Below are positions 22,028 to 37,000 of a DNA stretch of 64,000 nucleotides, piece by piece (position 1 is the stretch's first letter; each line of letters starts with the position of its first letter). A program made the translations under genes and the position numbers. The notes below the pieces were generated by a model, which had not been told where the DNA came from, searched no databases, and saw only the letters and a list, made by a program, of their open reading frames with translations. The stretch comes from Pocillopora verrucosa (taxonomy: Eukaryota > Cnidaria > Anthozoa > Scleractinia > Pocilloporidae), in contig NC_089315.1 of NCBI RefSeq assembly GCF_036669915.1, positions 23,823,436 to 23,887,435 on the forward strand, given 5' to 3'.

Positions 22028-25000
22028 CTAACGAGGAAAAAAGCGTAGAAATTTTAACATATATATCAAAAAGCCTTGTTGAAAAATGGGGGATTAGTAA
22101 CCTTCTCAATACAGGTGTTACGACGAAGTTGAAACTATGGTTTGTTAACAGTTAAATTTTTTTGCGCAATTCAATGAGGAAAATGTTGTTTTATGGCAAT
22201 TTTTGGTTTATAGAAAAGCTAAGTCCATGTACGACGTGCACTCTTAATGATCAAAAACCTAACAAATGAAACATGGAAAGAAACAAATATTGCAAAAAAA
22301 ATTTTCTGTGTTCTTCCAATTTTCCTCTGTTTAACTGGTGGAAAATGCGTTCTTTCGCTCAAGTGCAAAGGAAAACATGACGCTCTTTTTTACTCGGCTG
22401 ATGAGTTACAAAGACGATAAAACGTTTTATAACGAATGGAATCCATACCCTGTGTTTAATATTGATATGATGACAAGTCTCTTGAAGTTCTTTGTTGCTT
22501 GGCAGCTGGTTATTATTGTCATTTTCAACTGCTGCCATAAGGAGTCTGTGAACCTGTTGACGACAATACTCATACTAAAGGCACCGAGCAAAAGATTTGG
22601 ATTTACTGATCATGCATGACATCATCATACTATACTTCCGTAGTTACTAAAAACTATACTTGTGCAAGTCTCTAAACATTTCTAAACGGAAAAATTACAG
22701 TTGTTACTCAACTAGAAGTTAGATATGTGATATTTGGAAAAGATGGCCATCACCCGTGAGGGTGCATTATTTTCACAGTCTTTTAAACGGAGAAGCAGCA
22801 GCTTCTCATGTTTTAGTGATCTGTTATATTGATTAAGTTGATGACGTGTAGAACTATTTTATCAGAGCCCATGAAGTTTATTTACTCTTCCTTCTGTTTT
22901 GTTACAGACTACTGAAATCTGTCATCTCTATCATAAGAAAATAAAAATTCAAAAGTCCCTCTTTGGCTGAGCTTCATGAACGAGGGAGAAGATTCATTGG
23001 CTGCATTTGTCACAGGCGTAACTCTGCACTCGAGCCAAGAGCCCCAGAAAGCGCTAGAGCTTATTCCCAAACATCTGTTGAATGAAGCGACTGAAAATAG
23101 CAAGCCTAAAGAGGAAAATAATTAAGAGCATGTTATAACTAAAATCATGGCTCGGCTATGTTCTTGCCGGATGTAACTTGCTCGTGTCAGCTGCCAATCA
23201 AATAAAACTTTCGGTTTTGCAAATGACACGGTAAAGTGAAGACAAGTTAGACATAAACTGTACAAAGATTTACAAACTCACGATGACGTCTGCATATCTC
23301 CTTATCGGTGAAGTGAAATGCGTGTAATGATCCAAGGCGAGACCATAGTGAAAGAAATGTTCCGGGGACAAGGAACCAGTCGAGAAGTATAGAGCATTTG
23401 ACATGGCTTGAGTTGCAAGAGAACGAACCAACTACGAAAGAGTAAATAGTTGAAACACTAAACTAAAAACCAAACTACAACAATTAAAACGGCCTTTCGG
23501 AAAGAAGAGAAATAACTCAAGGAACCAATGAGGAGTGGAGGTAAAAAACAAGAAAGCTTCCTGAAGCTCGAAAGAATGCTAGTGATCAAGAGGCAGTCGA
23601 GTGAGGCCAAGTGTGACCATAACAGGTTAATTTGGTGGTATCAACTGAGTTGATAATACCAAATTACCTCGTTATACTCTCTAACCGACGCAGCAACACA
23701 GTTTCCTTAAAAACTTACTGCCTTTAATCTTAAGTGTGACTATGCTGTGACACTTCATAAGTAAATCACCATGCTATCATGCTGAATGAGAACCCATCTC
23801 TGTCACATTAAGGTCACCTCTAGCCTCAATCCTGCTCAAAGGCTTGGCAACAGTTTAAGAATATTTTTTCGAAGCATCATACAAATACGTTTAAGGCTGG
23901 GTACCTTGTTGAAGTTGGGATCCTGAGGGTCAACGCACTTATCGAGCGAGTCTGCCAGAGATTTATTGGAGCTGAAATTATGATGAAAAAATCATTGACG
24001 GACGAATGTAGGTAGAGAAATAGGTATGAAGGTAAGTACAAAGAGAATTTGGCGATTTAGTGGATAACGGGATGAATTATTTAAAAGGAAGGGAGGGGTG
24101 CGTAGGAGGGTAAGCAGATAGATCGCTAGGAACAGTTTCTGTTTTTCGACCACAAAAATAGAATCAACAGCATCTTTCTATAACACTTGATGCACAAGAT
24201 TGTGTTATCTTAGCGTTTACTCGGATTCTGTTCGGACCGTACCTTGTGTCGATGGAAAATCCTTTAGAGGCTGCACAATGTATAAGGTTTGAGAAGTGCT
24301 GTTTCCTTGGCAACGGGTGGTGACGTAACTATAAAAAGTACAAGCTAGAATTAGCTCTTGTTAATGAAAAGTCTCCATCATGAAAAAAGAAATTCACTTG
24401 AATGTTTGAAACTCCAGTTAGGGTGATTTCCACCTTACCAGAGCTGCACTTGGGAAAGCTTCCGCAATCTTCTTGGCAACCCAGTGATTAGCAAATATCA
24501 TACACTCCGCCACAGTTTCATGGATTTCTAAGGGCTGCGAAAATAATATTCATAATTAAACACTCTTGTTACAATTCAGGATGGAGTCAGTAAGGCTGCA
24601 TGCCTTCTACACGCGTATTACGTTGACGTATGCGCAACATCTCGGCAAGATAATGTTTTTTCCTTATCCCTCTGATCCCTAAAAGTGACTAGCATCTCAT
24701 TTCTCCCTACAGTACCACCCCTGAATCAAACATTAAGGTCATGAGAATAAAGGAAATGATCACCAACTGAAGAAGCTCTTGAACCCTTTGACCCCTTAGA
24801 GTGACTAGCATCTCATTTCTCCCTACAGTACCCCCCCTGAGTCAAACATTAAGGTCACGAGAATAAAGCAAATGATCACCAACTAATAATACTAATATAA
24901 CCAACAGCTTATGACTGTCAAACAAATTCTCCTGGTCAGTACCATAGAAAATGTGAAGAGAACAGTATCAACAGTCAGACAAAATTGCAATAAGGCTCCT

Positions 25001-28000
25001 CGTTATTTTACCAGTAGCCGTAAAAAAAACCCTGAACAACACAAAGTACACTGTAAATCGCACTAAAGTATATGCATTTTGTATTTCACCTTTTTAGGAA
25101 TTAAATCTTTAATGTCCTTGTTATCACCCAGCTGGACTTGAACTTCAACACCCTCCAGCTCCAGGGCTCCTGTGAAAAATTAGACCATGATACCTGGTGT
25201 ACAGTTCATCTATGCTGACACTCATTGACTACTACATGTATATGAATGCAGCTGACCAGTACTGTTTAAGAATAAATTTGGCTTTTTGACAACAGTATTG
25301 ATCACATTACTGTTAATACCTTCTTAACAGTCAACATTTGATGTCAATAAGGAGAGACAAAGCCCTATTAGGGTTAGTTTCTCTTTTTCAAAAACAACAA
25401 ATTTTCAAAATATCCTTAAAACGTAATTTGTAAGCTATTCCATACTCCCGAGAGCCATGATAAATGTAACACGGCATTGAGCTCTATCAACAACGTAATG
25501 GATTTATGCTCACGACTAAGTTTAAAGTTTGAATCTGATTGGTTGGGAAGGTGAAGCGATTTTCTGAACCAACCACAGAGCGTAGTATAGCAAATTTTCT
25601 TCATTCGCACTATGAGCTCTACTACTGGTGACAGCAATTTATAACTCAGTACGAAACAGAAAAATTACCATGAATTGTTCTTCTTGTCTTAATAACTCTT
25701 GCAATATCCATAAGTTTCGTCACCGTTTTTCGAATTTCTGACAATCTATCGGGAAAAAAAAACGCCAAAAAAAAGCATATCTGTAAGGATTTGCGTAATC
25801 TACGCTACAGAAAATTGTCCTAAAATCAAACGTGCACTTTATCTCTGTAGGTAATATGGAAACATGTGTCACTGAACGGTGAGAACCACCACTGTCATTC
25901 AAACTCAACAATTACACACATGATCAACACTCAAGCTACTCGTTTTCTTCTTTTAACATCCGTTTAGTGATTCTTAGTTTGGTTTTATCTTTGTCTGTCT
26001 GTTTTATCTTTTACGGTTTGCATTTCCAATAGGATGTATACATTTCCACACTGAGAGGAAGGAAATCTGCCAGAAATGGAATGTAAAAGAACCTTTTAGA
26101 TGCTTCCGTTCGATCAACTTCTTGTAATTCAGGAATGTCTTCTATGAGCTCCTCATCGCTTGTCTCTCCATCAGCAATGGCTTGCGCTGCCTACGAAAGT
26201 AAAAGAACAAACTCCTTAGGTCACCTTATCCAAAATGTCTTTTTATACTTTAAAGCGGGAAACGTGCATCTACAAATGCCTAATAGCTATTTGGGGAAAA
26301 GGAATGAATGGCTTACCTGGTTTAATATTTAGGATTTTTAGTTTTCCGCGGCTATTTTAGAGTAGCCTTTTGTCTATTCTTCAGGCCGGGAGTGTTATTA
26401 TTATTAATTGTGTCCAAGCCTTATCGACATGAAATTACCAAAACAAGAACTAAAATGGCACGAGATATAATTTACCTCGTAAAACAGCTTGTAGGAAGAT
26501 CGTATGACCGTACGACCAAACCATGTCTTCAAAACATTGAACTCTGAGTCCAAAACCCACATAACACTAACAGCATACCTGTTAAAACACTCGAATAATT
26601 AAAACCACGGTCGCCACAGACATGAACTTTTAAAATTCCCTAACTTAAGGACCTAAGGAAGATGATGGAGGCGCCTAAAGAGCAATGGGAAAAAAACACC
26701 TCCCGACGTGCTGAAAATGTAACTTTTCCTGGACATCATTACATCGTCCAGCATACAAGCTATCATACTGAAAAAAACCTTGGCATTTAGAAACTATTTC
26801 TTGATACAACACCACGTTCTTGTAACTTATTTTGAAGACCATGTCAAGTGGTTAGAATAAAGAGCTACAAATCGGATGTTAAGAGAAACCAAACAACCAA
26901 CAGAAACCAACAGACAGTCCTAAAGCATAGTCTGTGCTGCAACAGCTGTCAGGAATGGACAGAGATACCTTATGGACTCCACCAAACTACCAGAGACGGT
27001 CAATTTATTTCCTAACTGGGGAACCGAAACGATGCAACTTTACCTATCAACACCTCCGATCAGTGAACACAAATCCGCGCTTAGCACTTCTGGTAACATG
27101 TCAAACCTTCGATCAGCCAGGTAGACAGTGGTAGATCTGTTGCACAAAGAAAAGAAACGTCTGCTGAAAAATCGTGAGCTCAGGGGCGTGCTAGGCAAAT
27201 GTTGTTATGATGCTTTTACACACGAATAACAACACTCGCAACTGTGTAACGTCCTTGTGTAGCATCGAAATATAAGGAACTTTAACAATGGTCAGAAAAG
27301 TAATGGCACAAAAATTGATGGCAATGACAGGATGACAGGAACAAACATACTACATTTTTCAAGGTTTCTCAGACGCACCTCTAATCCCAGACTGTGCGGT
27401 ACTAAATTTTACAATTTGCTGGGCCATGTATGTTTAATCGTGGAGAGACAGGTTAATTCATTGGCCCTATGGTTAGTACGTTGGACTTGAAGTGTTCAGG
27501 TTTGAACTGTAGTTTCAATCATTGCACAGTGTTCTTAGGCAAGACACTTTCATCTGACAGTGCCCACTAAATGTTAGAGCAATTTTCATTCGAGTGTCGA
27601 AATTTATCCGGGATAACTTTGGTTTTGATTTTCTTCACGCTGTGTTTGATTCAGAAAACTCCCGCCACTTTCTCAACCAATCAGATTCAAAACTAAATCC
27701 AAACACGACTTGGTCACATGCGTTTTCCCGCGCTTGGGGTAATTTGCTTGTTTTATTTTGAATTATTTTTGCCTTGATAGGATATTTCCTTTTTTTATGA
27801 CTGGCTATTGTAATCACTGTGGCTTTGGTTTTACAACACTCAGTCAAAATTCGCTCTTGAACAAAATTGAATAGTCAGGGACGAAATACAATGGGTGGGC
27901 AGAGGAGGAAGAAGTAACCTGTGATGGACTAGCATCCAATCCAGGAAGAGTACTGGTGTCTATACTCCAAGCGGAATCATACCGTGAATGCCAGGTTACG

Positions 28001-31000
28001 CTGCAGCAGCTGCATGAATACGAGTCAGTCTTACACCAAGACTTTTCTTATGTTTTATCACTGTGAACTATGTGGACGTCGCGTACCTGGATTTAGCCTC
28101 AGCGTCTGTCAAAGACCCTGGTCGGACAAAGTGAGACACATCTGCAATATGAACACCGAGTTCGATCTGCCCACGTTTCAGTGTTCTGTTGACAAATAAT
28201 TACAAAGATTGAAAGGCCTTTGGAATTTACACATGTAAAAATGTACTTATCGAAGGATATAACATGCAACCGGGAAGAGAAGAAATAAAGACATTGTCAC
28301 AAAATTAATTTAGGCACGAACTTCTTCAATTCTGTAGTACACTTTGATCTGAATCATCCCTTTATCTCCCAGAAGTGAACATCATGTAATTTTTTCCCGA
28401 CATGGTCGACTGTATATCCAAAAAAAATGGGAATAAACAAACCTATTTGCTGGAAAGTGATACTTTGACACCAAATTCTTCGACAGAATTTACCAGAAAA
28501 ATTATAGAAGCTGAGAGGTAGCGTTACTAATTTGATCTCAGGAGTTAGAGAGTTGGGCCTTTCTCTTATGATTTCCCAAACACCTATTAGCTTTTGTAGT
28601 AAATGGAAAAGGTGTAGCAAGGCAGTACGTTATCAAAGCAATCAAATAAAAAACTAAAAAGGTTAAAAATAGAATTCAGCTTCACTCTGTTAATACTTCT
28701 TAGAGTGTGGTGCACAGAACATTACCTGACAGATAGAGTATCATCGACATCTTCGCATCCTTTTGGATCAATGCTGAAGATCAAATGCGATTTTCTAAAA
28801 AAGAGAAGAGAAAAATGAAAATTGGTCTATTCAGATTTTTTCTCACGAGTTTGTGTCATGACTCAGAAATTCTTCATACTATTGATAACGATGTTAAGCT
28901 CACCGAAAAACGGTTAGAAATAGCGGACGATAAAGAGAAATTGCTTTGTTTAGAATCACCTAACCTACATAACTCAAGATTCACACCAGCGTGTGCGACG
29001 ACTTTACCCTTTTTCTTTATAACCGGTGAAAGATCACTCTTTGCCAAGAAATTTCCCCCTTCACTCATTTAACTGAGATTCGGTCGCAACCGTACAACTT
29101 ATAAACACTCGATGTCCACAGTTGTTGTTACGAAGGGAACGGAACGCCAGACTATACGATAAGATACCCATTGTTTCTTGAAAAAAAAAACTAAACTTTC
29201 AAAGGAAATTTAAAGGGAAGAGTAACAGTTACTGTTGAGTTAAAACAGAAGAAACAAGCAGAGCGCTTTCATTCTTTCAATTCGTTACTGAGATTGTGCC
29301 GAAGAGAAAGCAACCAAGTGAAGGTCGGAGACAAATGTTGATAGTGCATACGCTTTGAAACTGACGTTTGTATGATGCTCACCGTAAATCTCGCCTTTTT
29401 GCTATTTCCGCCTCAGACATTACCCAGGGGCTCTCTGTTGTGTTGGTGGGAAGCTCCTTCAGCTGTGCTTCAGTGAATGAGGGCGCTGCAAGGGTGTGCT
29501 CCACCATCAAGGCTTGAACCTCGGTCTCTAGGTCGCCAATGGGGCCCAACGAACGAACAAAATGTCCACTAGGGTACATAGAGTTCACCTCCCATAAATC
29601 GATCCTAACGACAATTCTGTTTTAAAAAAGAAATGGTTTGAGAGCGTAGCTAAGAGAATCGATCACATGTGGTTAACTGTGTGGCGGACTCCAGGGTAGT
29701 CTTGAGAAGGACTCCTGTTGGCGGCAGTGACTAACGTTTCGACAAACTGGGTGAAAATCATCCTCACAAGTAAACGCTAACGCAGTTAAAGTATGGTTCC
29801 AATCCAGCAGTGCCACGACACGGTGGTTGTTCACGTGCGAAAATGATTCAAGTCGTTATTCCTTAAATTGACCGAAATGCCGACAGAACAGAACTAGAAA
29901 ACTGGACAGTAGTTTTCATGCCAAATAGACCTCAATTTCTCGACCGAATGTCGCGAAACGAATAAAAAAAAAGTAATCATAAAAACCCAAATAGAAAAAT
30001 AACATGCAAGTACTTTGAATTCAGACGCGCGTAGGACAAAAGGAGTTCTCTTTCGCCCGCGTGTTCGCTCACTTTTGCGCACTTTTTATGTGTTAACGTC
30101 GAACGCTCTCAATGCAGCTTATTAAAACAAAGGAAATCATCACCAAGAAGAGCTCTCTCTTGCAAGTGTGCTCTCTTTCGTCCGCGTGTCCGCTCTCTTT
30201 GATGCGCGTTTCATGCGTTAATGTCGAACGCCCGTCATGCAGCTCATTTAAACAAAAGAAATCAGTACAAAGAGGCCATGAAAACTGAAAGGCGCGTTTC
30301 TCTAGTTCCTTCAACACACCTTACAAGAACGAGTAAGGTTTTATTCATAGAGGAACCCAAAGCAATCCCCGTCCTTCAAAGGCGAAAAACATATATCGTT
30401 GTTATAGAGGTCCGTTAGTTGAGAAAAACGTTTTGTTATGAACCAACCTGTGATCTCGCAAGCTGTCAACTTGACGCGTACTTATCCTTATCTTGGGTAT
30501 ACGGTAATCCCATGGAACCACAACGACCTGAGTCAGCACAAAAATTAAAATTAGACAGAGTATTGGTTCACCCTGGTATCAAAAGTAAACTTTAAAAAAA
30601 AATGGAGTTTGGGTTTGGTCTAAAGAGGAAGGAGGGGTGAAGCTTAACGTACTGAATACCCAGTCACTTTGAACCTGCATCCTCAATGGGGCTTCATACG
30701 CGGTCAGATAGTTTATGATCAGATTGGATACGGTTACGCGTGGATACACCGTCGATGTAAATTAAGCATGCATTGAGTTCATAAAATTTCTTGTTCTCAA
30801 AGCGTCATTCCCGCCTATCCACTGCGAGTTCAACTTCCAATATTACTACGGGAGGGATGGTCGTTGCCACTGCAAGCCTAAAATATCCACCTACCCGTGT
30901 GTCCACTTCAAATATTAATGTAGTCTTGAACAAAATTTGTTACAAATCCCTAAAATCAACCAATTTTCACATACGACCCTCCGTTCCCTCGTTCAATGTT

Positions 31001-34000
31001 AAATACTTATTAGACTGTGGGCAACTATGACACAAAATCCTTTATTCGGGTGTCCAAGGTTGAAGGGGAGGGTGTTTCCTTGCCACTTCATATTCACGTA
31101 TCTGCCTGACCACTTAAAACTTCGTGTATAATGAGAGAAGGAGTGGTTTTCGACGAAGTGTCCGTGTATTTTCTCTAAAGCAGCTTTATGCGACAGGCTA
31201 TTCGGCGGTTATTCTCTCCTGAGTTAGTTTTTAATTATTTACCTTTCCAGCTTGTTTCCTTAAACCCTGGGTTTCCTGAAAATTTATAGAAACGAGGCAA
31301 TCCCAACATGAAAAAGTTTCTTTCTTTTTAGACCTACCTAATCAGTAACCTTAACAACGAAGCTACTAACTCAGCTGTAATTCTGTACAGTACAATTCCC
31401 CAGTTTTGGTAAAATCTTGGGTAAAAGAAATTGGTTGAAATAATCAGAAGGTTCGAAATATCGAAGGAAGAGCTACATTTACAGTTGTTTGATGAGAAAG
31501 GGAAGTGATTCCAGTTGCCGCAAGTTTGTAAAACCGAGGGTTTGAATTATAAGGATTTAACTGAAGCTGAATCTCAGCAGTCATTTGTTTTCCGGAGAGC
31601 TCTTCAATTAAAATTCGTAAAAACCAAAACCAAGATAATCTGAACAGCCAATAAAAACACGGGTCAACAACACAATGAACTCACGAGAGCCTAAAGAAAA
31701 TAAGAACTTTCAACGGGAAATGGCACACTCTGAGATGAGATTCGGCGAAACGAGTGAAACTCACGGTGGACAGCTGAACATGTTGGTTTATGAAGAAGTA
31801 TTTACCTCATTTTCAGCAAAACTTGCGACATAATCTCTCCAGTTCCTTTGCACCACTCCCACCACACGGCCAGTTGGCATGACGTCACTTTGGTCTTCTT
31901 TAGACTCGTCTGCACCTAAATAGAGGCCATCACTTGTATTATTTAGGTGTGCAGTTTGTATTCATGTGTTCACAGAATTTGATTGAATGCATCAGAGTTC
32001 CACAATACTGAATAATTTGAAGGTGTAAGCACCAGACTGTTAAGAGGTTTCTTTCAGTCATGTTTCCCTAAATGTGATAAGTATCTGTCCTCCCCACTGC
32101 TTGGAAGCTAATGGCTGCATTAGCTGAATTTACCAGAATTAAAGTTGTCAAGTAAAAGTACACTGCTTGGAAGCTAATGGCTGCATTAGCTGAATTTACC
32201 AGAATTAAAGTTGTCAAGTAAAAGTACCGGTTATAAGTAGACTGCTGTTTTAAGACACGACACGACAGGATAAAAAGTGGCACCTTAAGGTTTAAAAGCA
32301 TTTCTACATTTCAAGTATTAACTTAAGATTGTTCAAACCTTCATCACTGCTTCTAATAGCCATTGATCTGCCCTTCCACTGAGATTTGGGAAATAACTCC
32401 ACCACCACAACATCACCATGCACAGCCCGATTTCTGAAACCACAAAATGTTACTGAGCATTGAACTTCAATCTGGGTGGCTATACAAGACTGTAGACTTG
32501 CTTAACCCTTTCACTCCCAAGATCTTTTATGTAATTCTCCTTACTGTCTGCCATACAATTCTTATGATGTCTGTGCAAAGAATTTGGAATTCGTTAAATT
32601 TAACTTTTCTTTCTTCTCATCACTCAGGCTTGGTATTGTATTGATATTGTAAGGAGAAACTCTGTCTTGGTCACTCATGGGAATTAAAGGATTAAAGTGA
32701 GTACACATAAACTAAATAATATAAAAATAAAAGCATTTTGAGTTGACATTTTTTAGTTCATACAAACCCACAGGGCTGCATCAACAGGTGTATTAAAATT
32801 ACATAAGGTATGCAATAATTGTAAATTGTGGTAAATTTAAACTTCAAAGGTTGCAGTGAAAACATACAACTGTATTGTACTCAAGCTTAAATGGTAGAGT
32901 AATCAATCAAAAGTCCAAAATGATGTTCAGGGAAGTTCTGCAGAGTGGGGTCTTCAAGTTGATATCATCCCTATACTTGGGTCTCAAAGATGAGTCAGAC
33001 TTTTCTTTGCAAAGTTTTTTTTCTTTTTTCTACACCTGTTTACTAAGTCTAGTTTATGAGGTTGGATGTAGGGCAGCAAAGAGATTTTATTTCATTTTCT
33101 TTTTAACAACATATATGTCTATTATCATTCCCATTTAGTTCTAACAACACAGAATGCGATCAGACATTGTTTCTGATATTTTCTTTCATTTTTGAGTCTC
33201 CATTTCATGTATCATTTAAAAAAGGTGTTCCAGGCATTATGCGAGCCTCCCTCAAAAGTTTGTCACACACTTGCCAATATTAGTCTAATATTGACCAATG
33301 ATTGACAGTTACTGCAGATTTGCAAACACTTGCTTACCTATTCACCATGCCAGTGATGAGTACATCAGAGTCTAGTGAGTCCTTACTGTCTGACATACCC
33401 TTGCTAAGAATGAAGAAAATCACTGTTAAACAATAATGTAATGCAATTGATTATTTGCAAAAATAAGCTGGGTGTTCTTGTTTTATTATTCATGTTGGTT
33501 AGGTTGATTCCAGGCATTAAGGGTCCCAAATTCTTGCCTACATCAGCTTATAGCTGGATAAGTATAGTATATGTGCAAAATTAATGTATGTCTTTAGAAC
33601 AGTTTGAAATGTGAGAACATAAACTTCATTTTAATTCAAGGTAAGCTTTCTCTCACAGGGCCCTTAGTCCTTCCTCTCTTGGTATTCAAGTTCATTTAGT
33701 GCAAACTTTAACTTCATGCACTTGAATAAGCTGCACTTAAATGTAATGATATCATAGATTGACAACAGAGGAAACATAACATACCCTGACTTTTGAACAA
33801 ATGCCTCATCTTGTGCACAATGTTTGTTGACATTGAGACATCCTTGCAAGAAACGACCCTTGGTAAGGAAAGACATTTCTACAGTAACAATGGGATTAAA
33901 AGCTTGAGGTTTCCAAGGCATGATATGCATAGTTGATCAGCTATCATGTAAAACAAACAAGAGTCATTTCTGTTTGTTAACAATTACACACCAATAGGCC

Positions 34001-37000
34001 ACTCACTTTATCCCTTTAACCCCCAATATCGACATGTATATTCTCATCACTGTTCTCCATATGTTTCTTATTTAACTGATTGAGAGAATTTGTTCAAAAA
34101 TCCAGACATTTCATCTTTGGTGATCATTTCATTCATTCTCATAAACTGTGCATTTGATCAGGCAGTAATATTGTTAGGAGAAATTAGATTCCATTGTTGG
34201 GACTTGAAGGGTTATTCACTAAGGTGTGCAGACATGTACATCTATCATGGAATAGTTAGCTGCTAACAAAGCCAATTATATTTAAGCATTTGTGAAAGAA
34301 TGCTGGTAAAAATTAATCATCATTATTAATAGTAACTCTTCCATTAAAAAATCTCTCTCTCTTACAGCTTTAATTCCAGCTTCAAGAACTTCGGCTGGTA
34401 AGTATTCTTGATATTCCTTTGTGGATGCTTCACTCACTACAATAAGTATAAAGTTAAAATGGAATTTTTTAAAAATTTTTTCAAAAAGTCAACTAACAAC
34501 AACAACAAACATCTCAATGTTCTTTAAAACATCATTTTCTTTTGTTTTTCAACTGAAATTCTTGACAAGGGAAATTTAGCTGTCAACACTTATAACCAAA
34601 GAGCAGAACCCATTTCATCATAAGAGTTGGCACAGAAAATTTCTCCACTCCCAAGATTTTGTTCCCAGCCACCTTCCTCCCTTGGTGTTGTAATACAATT
34701 TTGTTCACTCCAACCTTCACTTGATCTTATCAATCTGAAACTAATATCATGGCTTCAAAATTCATTTGCCTCAGCCTGAAATCATTCCAGTTGTGCAAGC
34801 TACTCCCAAAAATAAGGAGAGGGTGCTTGAGGCTGACCAATATAATTTTCATCAAATTTAGGGTACACTCAGTCTTACCTGATTCATTTGCTTCATTATT
34901 TACAGCAGCCAGAGAATAATACAACTCCAGAATTGATTGACAAGTGGGATAGAAATCAGTAAGGTAGTCCTCAGTTCTCATGATAAACACTCCTGCAGAC
35001 TTGTTTCCATACTTTTCCACAATCTGCCAACATACAATATAGGAAAATGTTCCCAAAAAACATACACACTTTAAACTAACTGTATTTAAATATAGATTTT
35101 ATCCAATCTGTTTACCTAGATTATAGATTCAATCTGTTGGCTTTAAAAGAGTGCCTAGCATCTAGTTTCTCCATACAATATCACCCCTGAATCAAACATT
35201 AAGGTACAAGTTAGGATAAAGGAAAATAATGATCAACAACAAAAGAATCTCTTGATTGTGTAACAAATTCACCTTGTCAGCACCTTGGGTAATGTACAGA
35301 GAACAGTATGGAGAATATGGATCCTGGTGATAGGGTATGAAGGGTTTGTCATAAAAGTCACTCAGGGGGAAGCCCCAATCATATTACGTAGTGTTGTTAC
35401 ATTTTTCTTTCAAATCACTGACCATGTTTGCACCTTAAGGTACAAATTTCAGAGGTGATTAAGCCTAATTACAGTATCTATTAACAAAGATGCCACTCCT
35501 AAATCAACTTCTATATTGTATATTGAGGATTTAAAATCAATATACAGATAAAACTTAAAAGTTGCTGAGAAAACAAAATGTTGGTGTTGTACTACATTAT
35601 ACACAAAGGAGATGGAGCTGTACATGTGTGGTGTATATGTTACCTGCTGGTCTTCTGTTAAGATCACAAGGGGCATAGCTTGGTTTAAATGATTATAATA
35701 CCAAACAGCACCAGTGTAAATGCACCTTCAAAGAAAAAGGAACCTCTCTTGAGTGTGGAGATGAAAAAAAATAACAAAACAGTAGTCAAAGCTTTCTAGA
35801 AAACTTTACACATCAAATGAATATGAAAAAATATCTAAAAAACAATGTTGTGGTTTAAATTGTTTTGTTCTGCATTTTTTTTCTTGTATAAGTTGTAAAC
35901 TTATACAAGTAAACTTGTATAAGTTCTGACTGCAAAAATTATTGCTGTGCCTTCAAAGCTTATAAAGTCACTCTGCTGTCAAAACTGACAAGTTTTTTTT
36001 GGACAAAATTTCTAATAATTGACCATACTTCTCATCTTAAGTGAAAAAAATAATTAAATGGTCACAAATTTTAAATCAGTCTATGTTCTCAACATAGCTT
36101 CACCTCCACTGCCACTCTTCCAAAGACTCCCTGGGTTCCCTGGCAACATAAGCCCCATCACAGAACTCATTACTGAATATGATGCTCTGCTGCCTGTTAT
36201 TGTTCACAATATCTTTTAGTTGAGATTGAAGTTTTCTCCCTCCTTGATGCTGGACCTATGAAAACATTTACGGAAGTGCTTCATGTACAAGTGCATTCAT
36301 TGACTTATATGCTAAAGGAATATCCACTCATAACTAAAAGTAAATGTGTTCTTGGCCTTTTTAGCTCAGTGCTATAAAGTTAGAAAACTGAAAGTGAAAT
36401 TTACTTGTGATAAGACAATAAAATAGGTTGACAAGAAAGCATATTATCAAACGTTGTACTTGCTTATTCTTATGTGTGATGTTTTATTACACCTTTAAGC
36501 ATTGATTCTGAAAATGAAACATTTATAACATAGCACATGTGCTTGCCCTATATGTCCTATTAAGCTGCATTGAACAAATCTTTATTTACGCATGCCAGTG
36601 TGTAAATAAGATGACATGAGCATTTTTTTTAACTGGCTTCAGAGTTTCTGTCTTGTTAAGCTGCAGTGCAGTTTTCCTTCTCTTTGCAATATGGAAGAAA
36701 CCAGCAAAGAACTGCCCAATTTTTCTATTGGCATTGACCTTTTAGGTCCTGATCCAACAAGCAACAAAAATAAAGCAGGAAAAAAAAATGCAAGTTGCAT
36801 GTTTTGCAAATTTGTGGGAAGACCAGCTGCAGCAAATTTTGGCTGTAAACTGGATCAAATGTTCTTGCTCAAACCAAAGTATAAAATGTGGTGTATTTTT
36901 GACCAGCCAATAGGGACGTTTGTTTACTTTTTTTGTGCGTTGTGAGAATTTTGCACTCTATCACAATAAAAGACTTCTTCATGCAGATCCTTGTTTTTGC

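Larger units (their letters stand above)
29383..33858 (-). other. DIS3L: DIS3L exons 8-14 (cold-shock domains, lead into RNB)
   Basis: Exons: 8 33785-33858, 9 33338-33403, 10 32339-32433, 11 31806-31915, 12 31243-31275 (only 33 bp), 13 30448-30527, 14 29383-29616. Diagnostic pieces are [20 protein letters not shown] (exon 8), [20 protein letters not shown] (exons 9-10), [18 protein letters not shown] (exon 11), [16 protein letters not shown] (exon 13) and [20 protein letters not shown] (exon 14). These build the OB-fold cold-shock domains that guide RNA into the RNB channel. Introns 10 and 13 hold the 66-bp duplication at 32096-32227 and the repeats at 29675-30270. Confidence 0.92.

Noticed and set aside
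22338-22619. 93-codon + frame
   Set aside because: Shadow of DIS3L exon 26 on the opposite strand.
22909-23103. 64-codon minus frame in DIS3L intron 25
   Set aside because: Considered as the missing exon between 25 and 27, but the true exon is 22449-22553, which fits phase and sequence.
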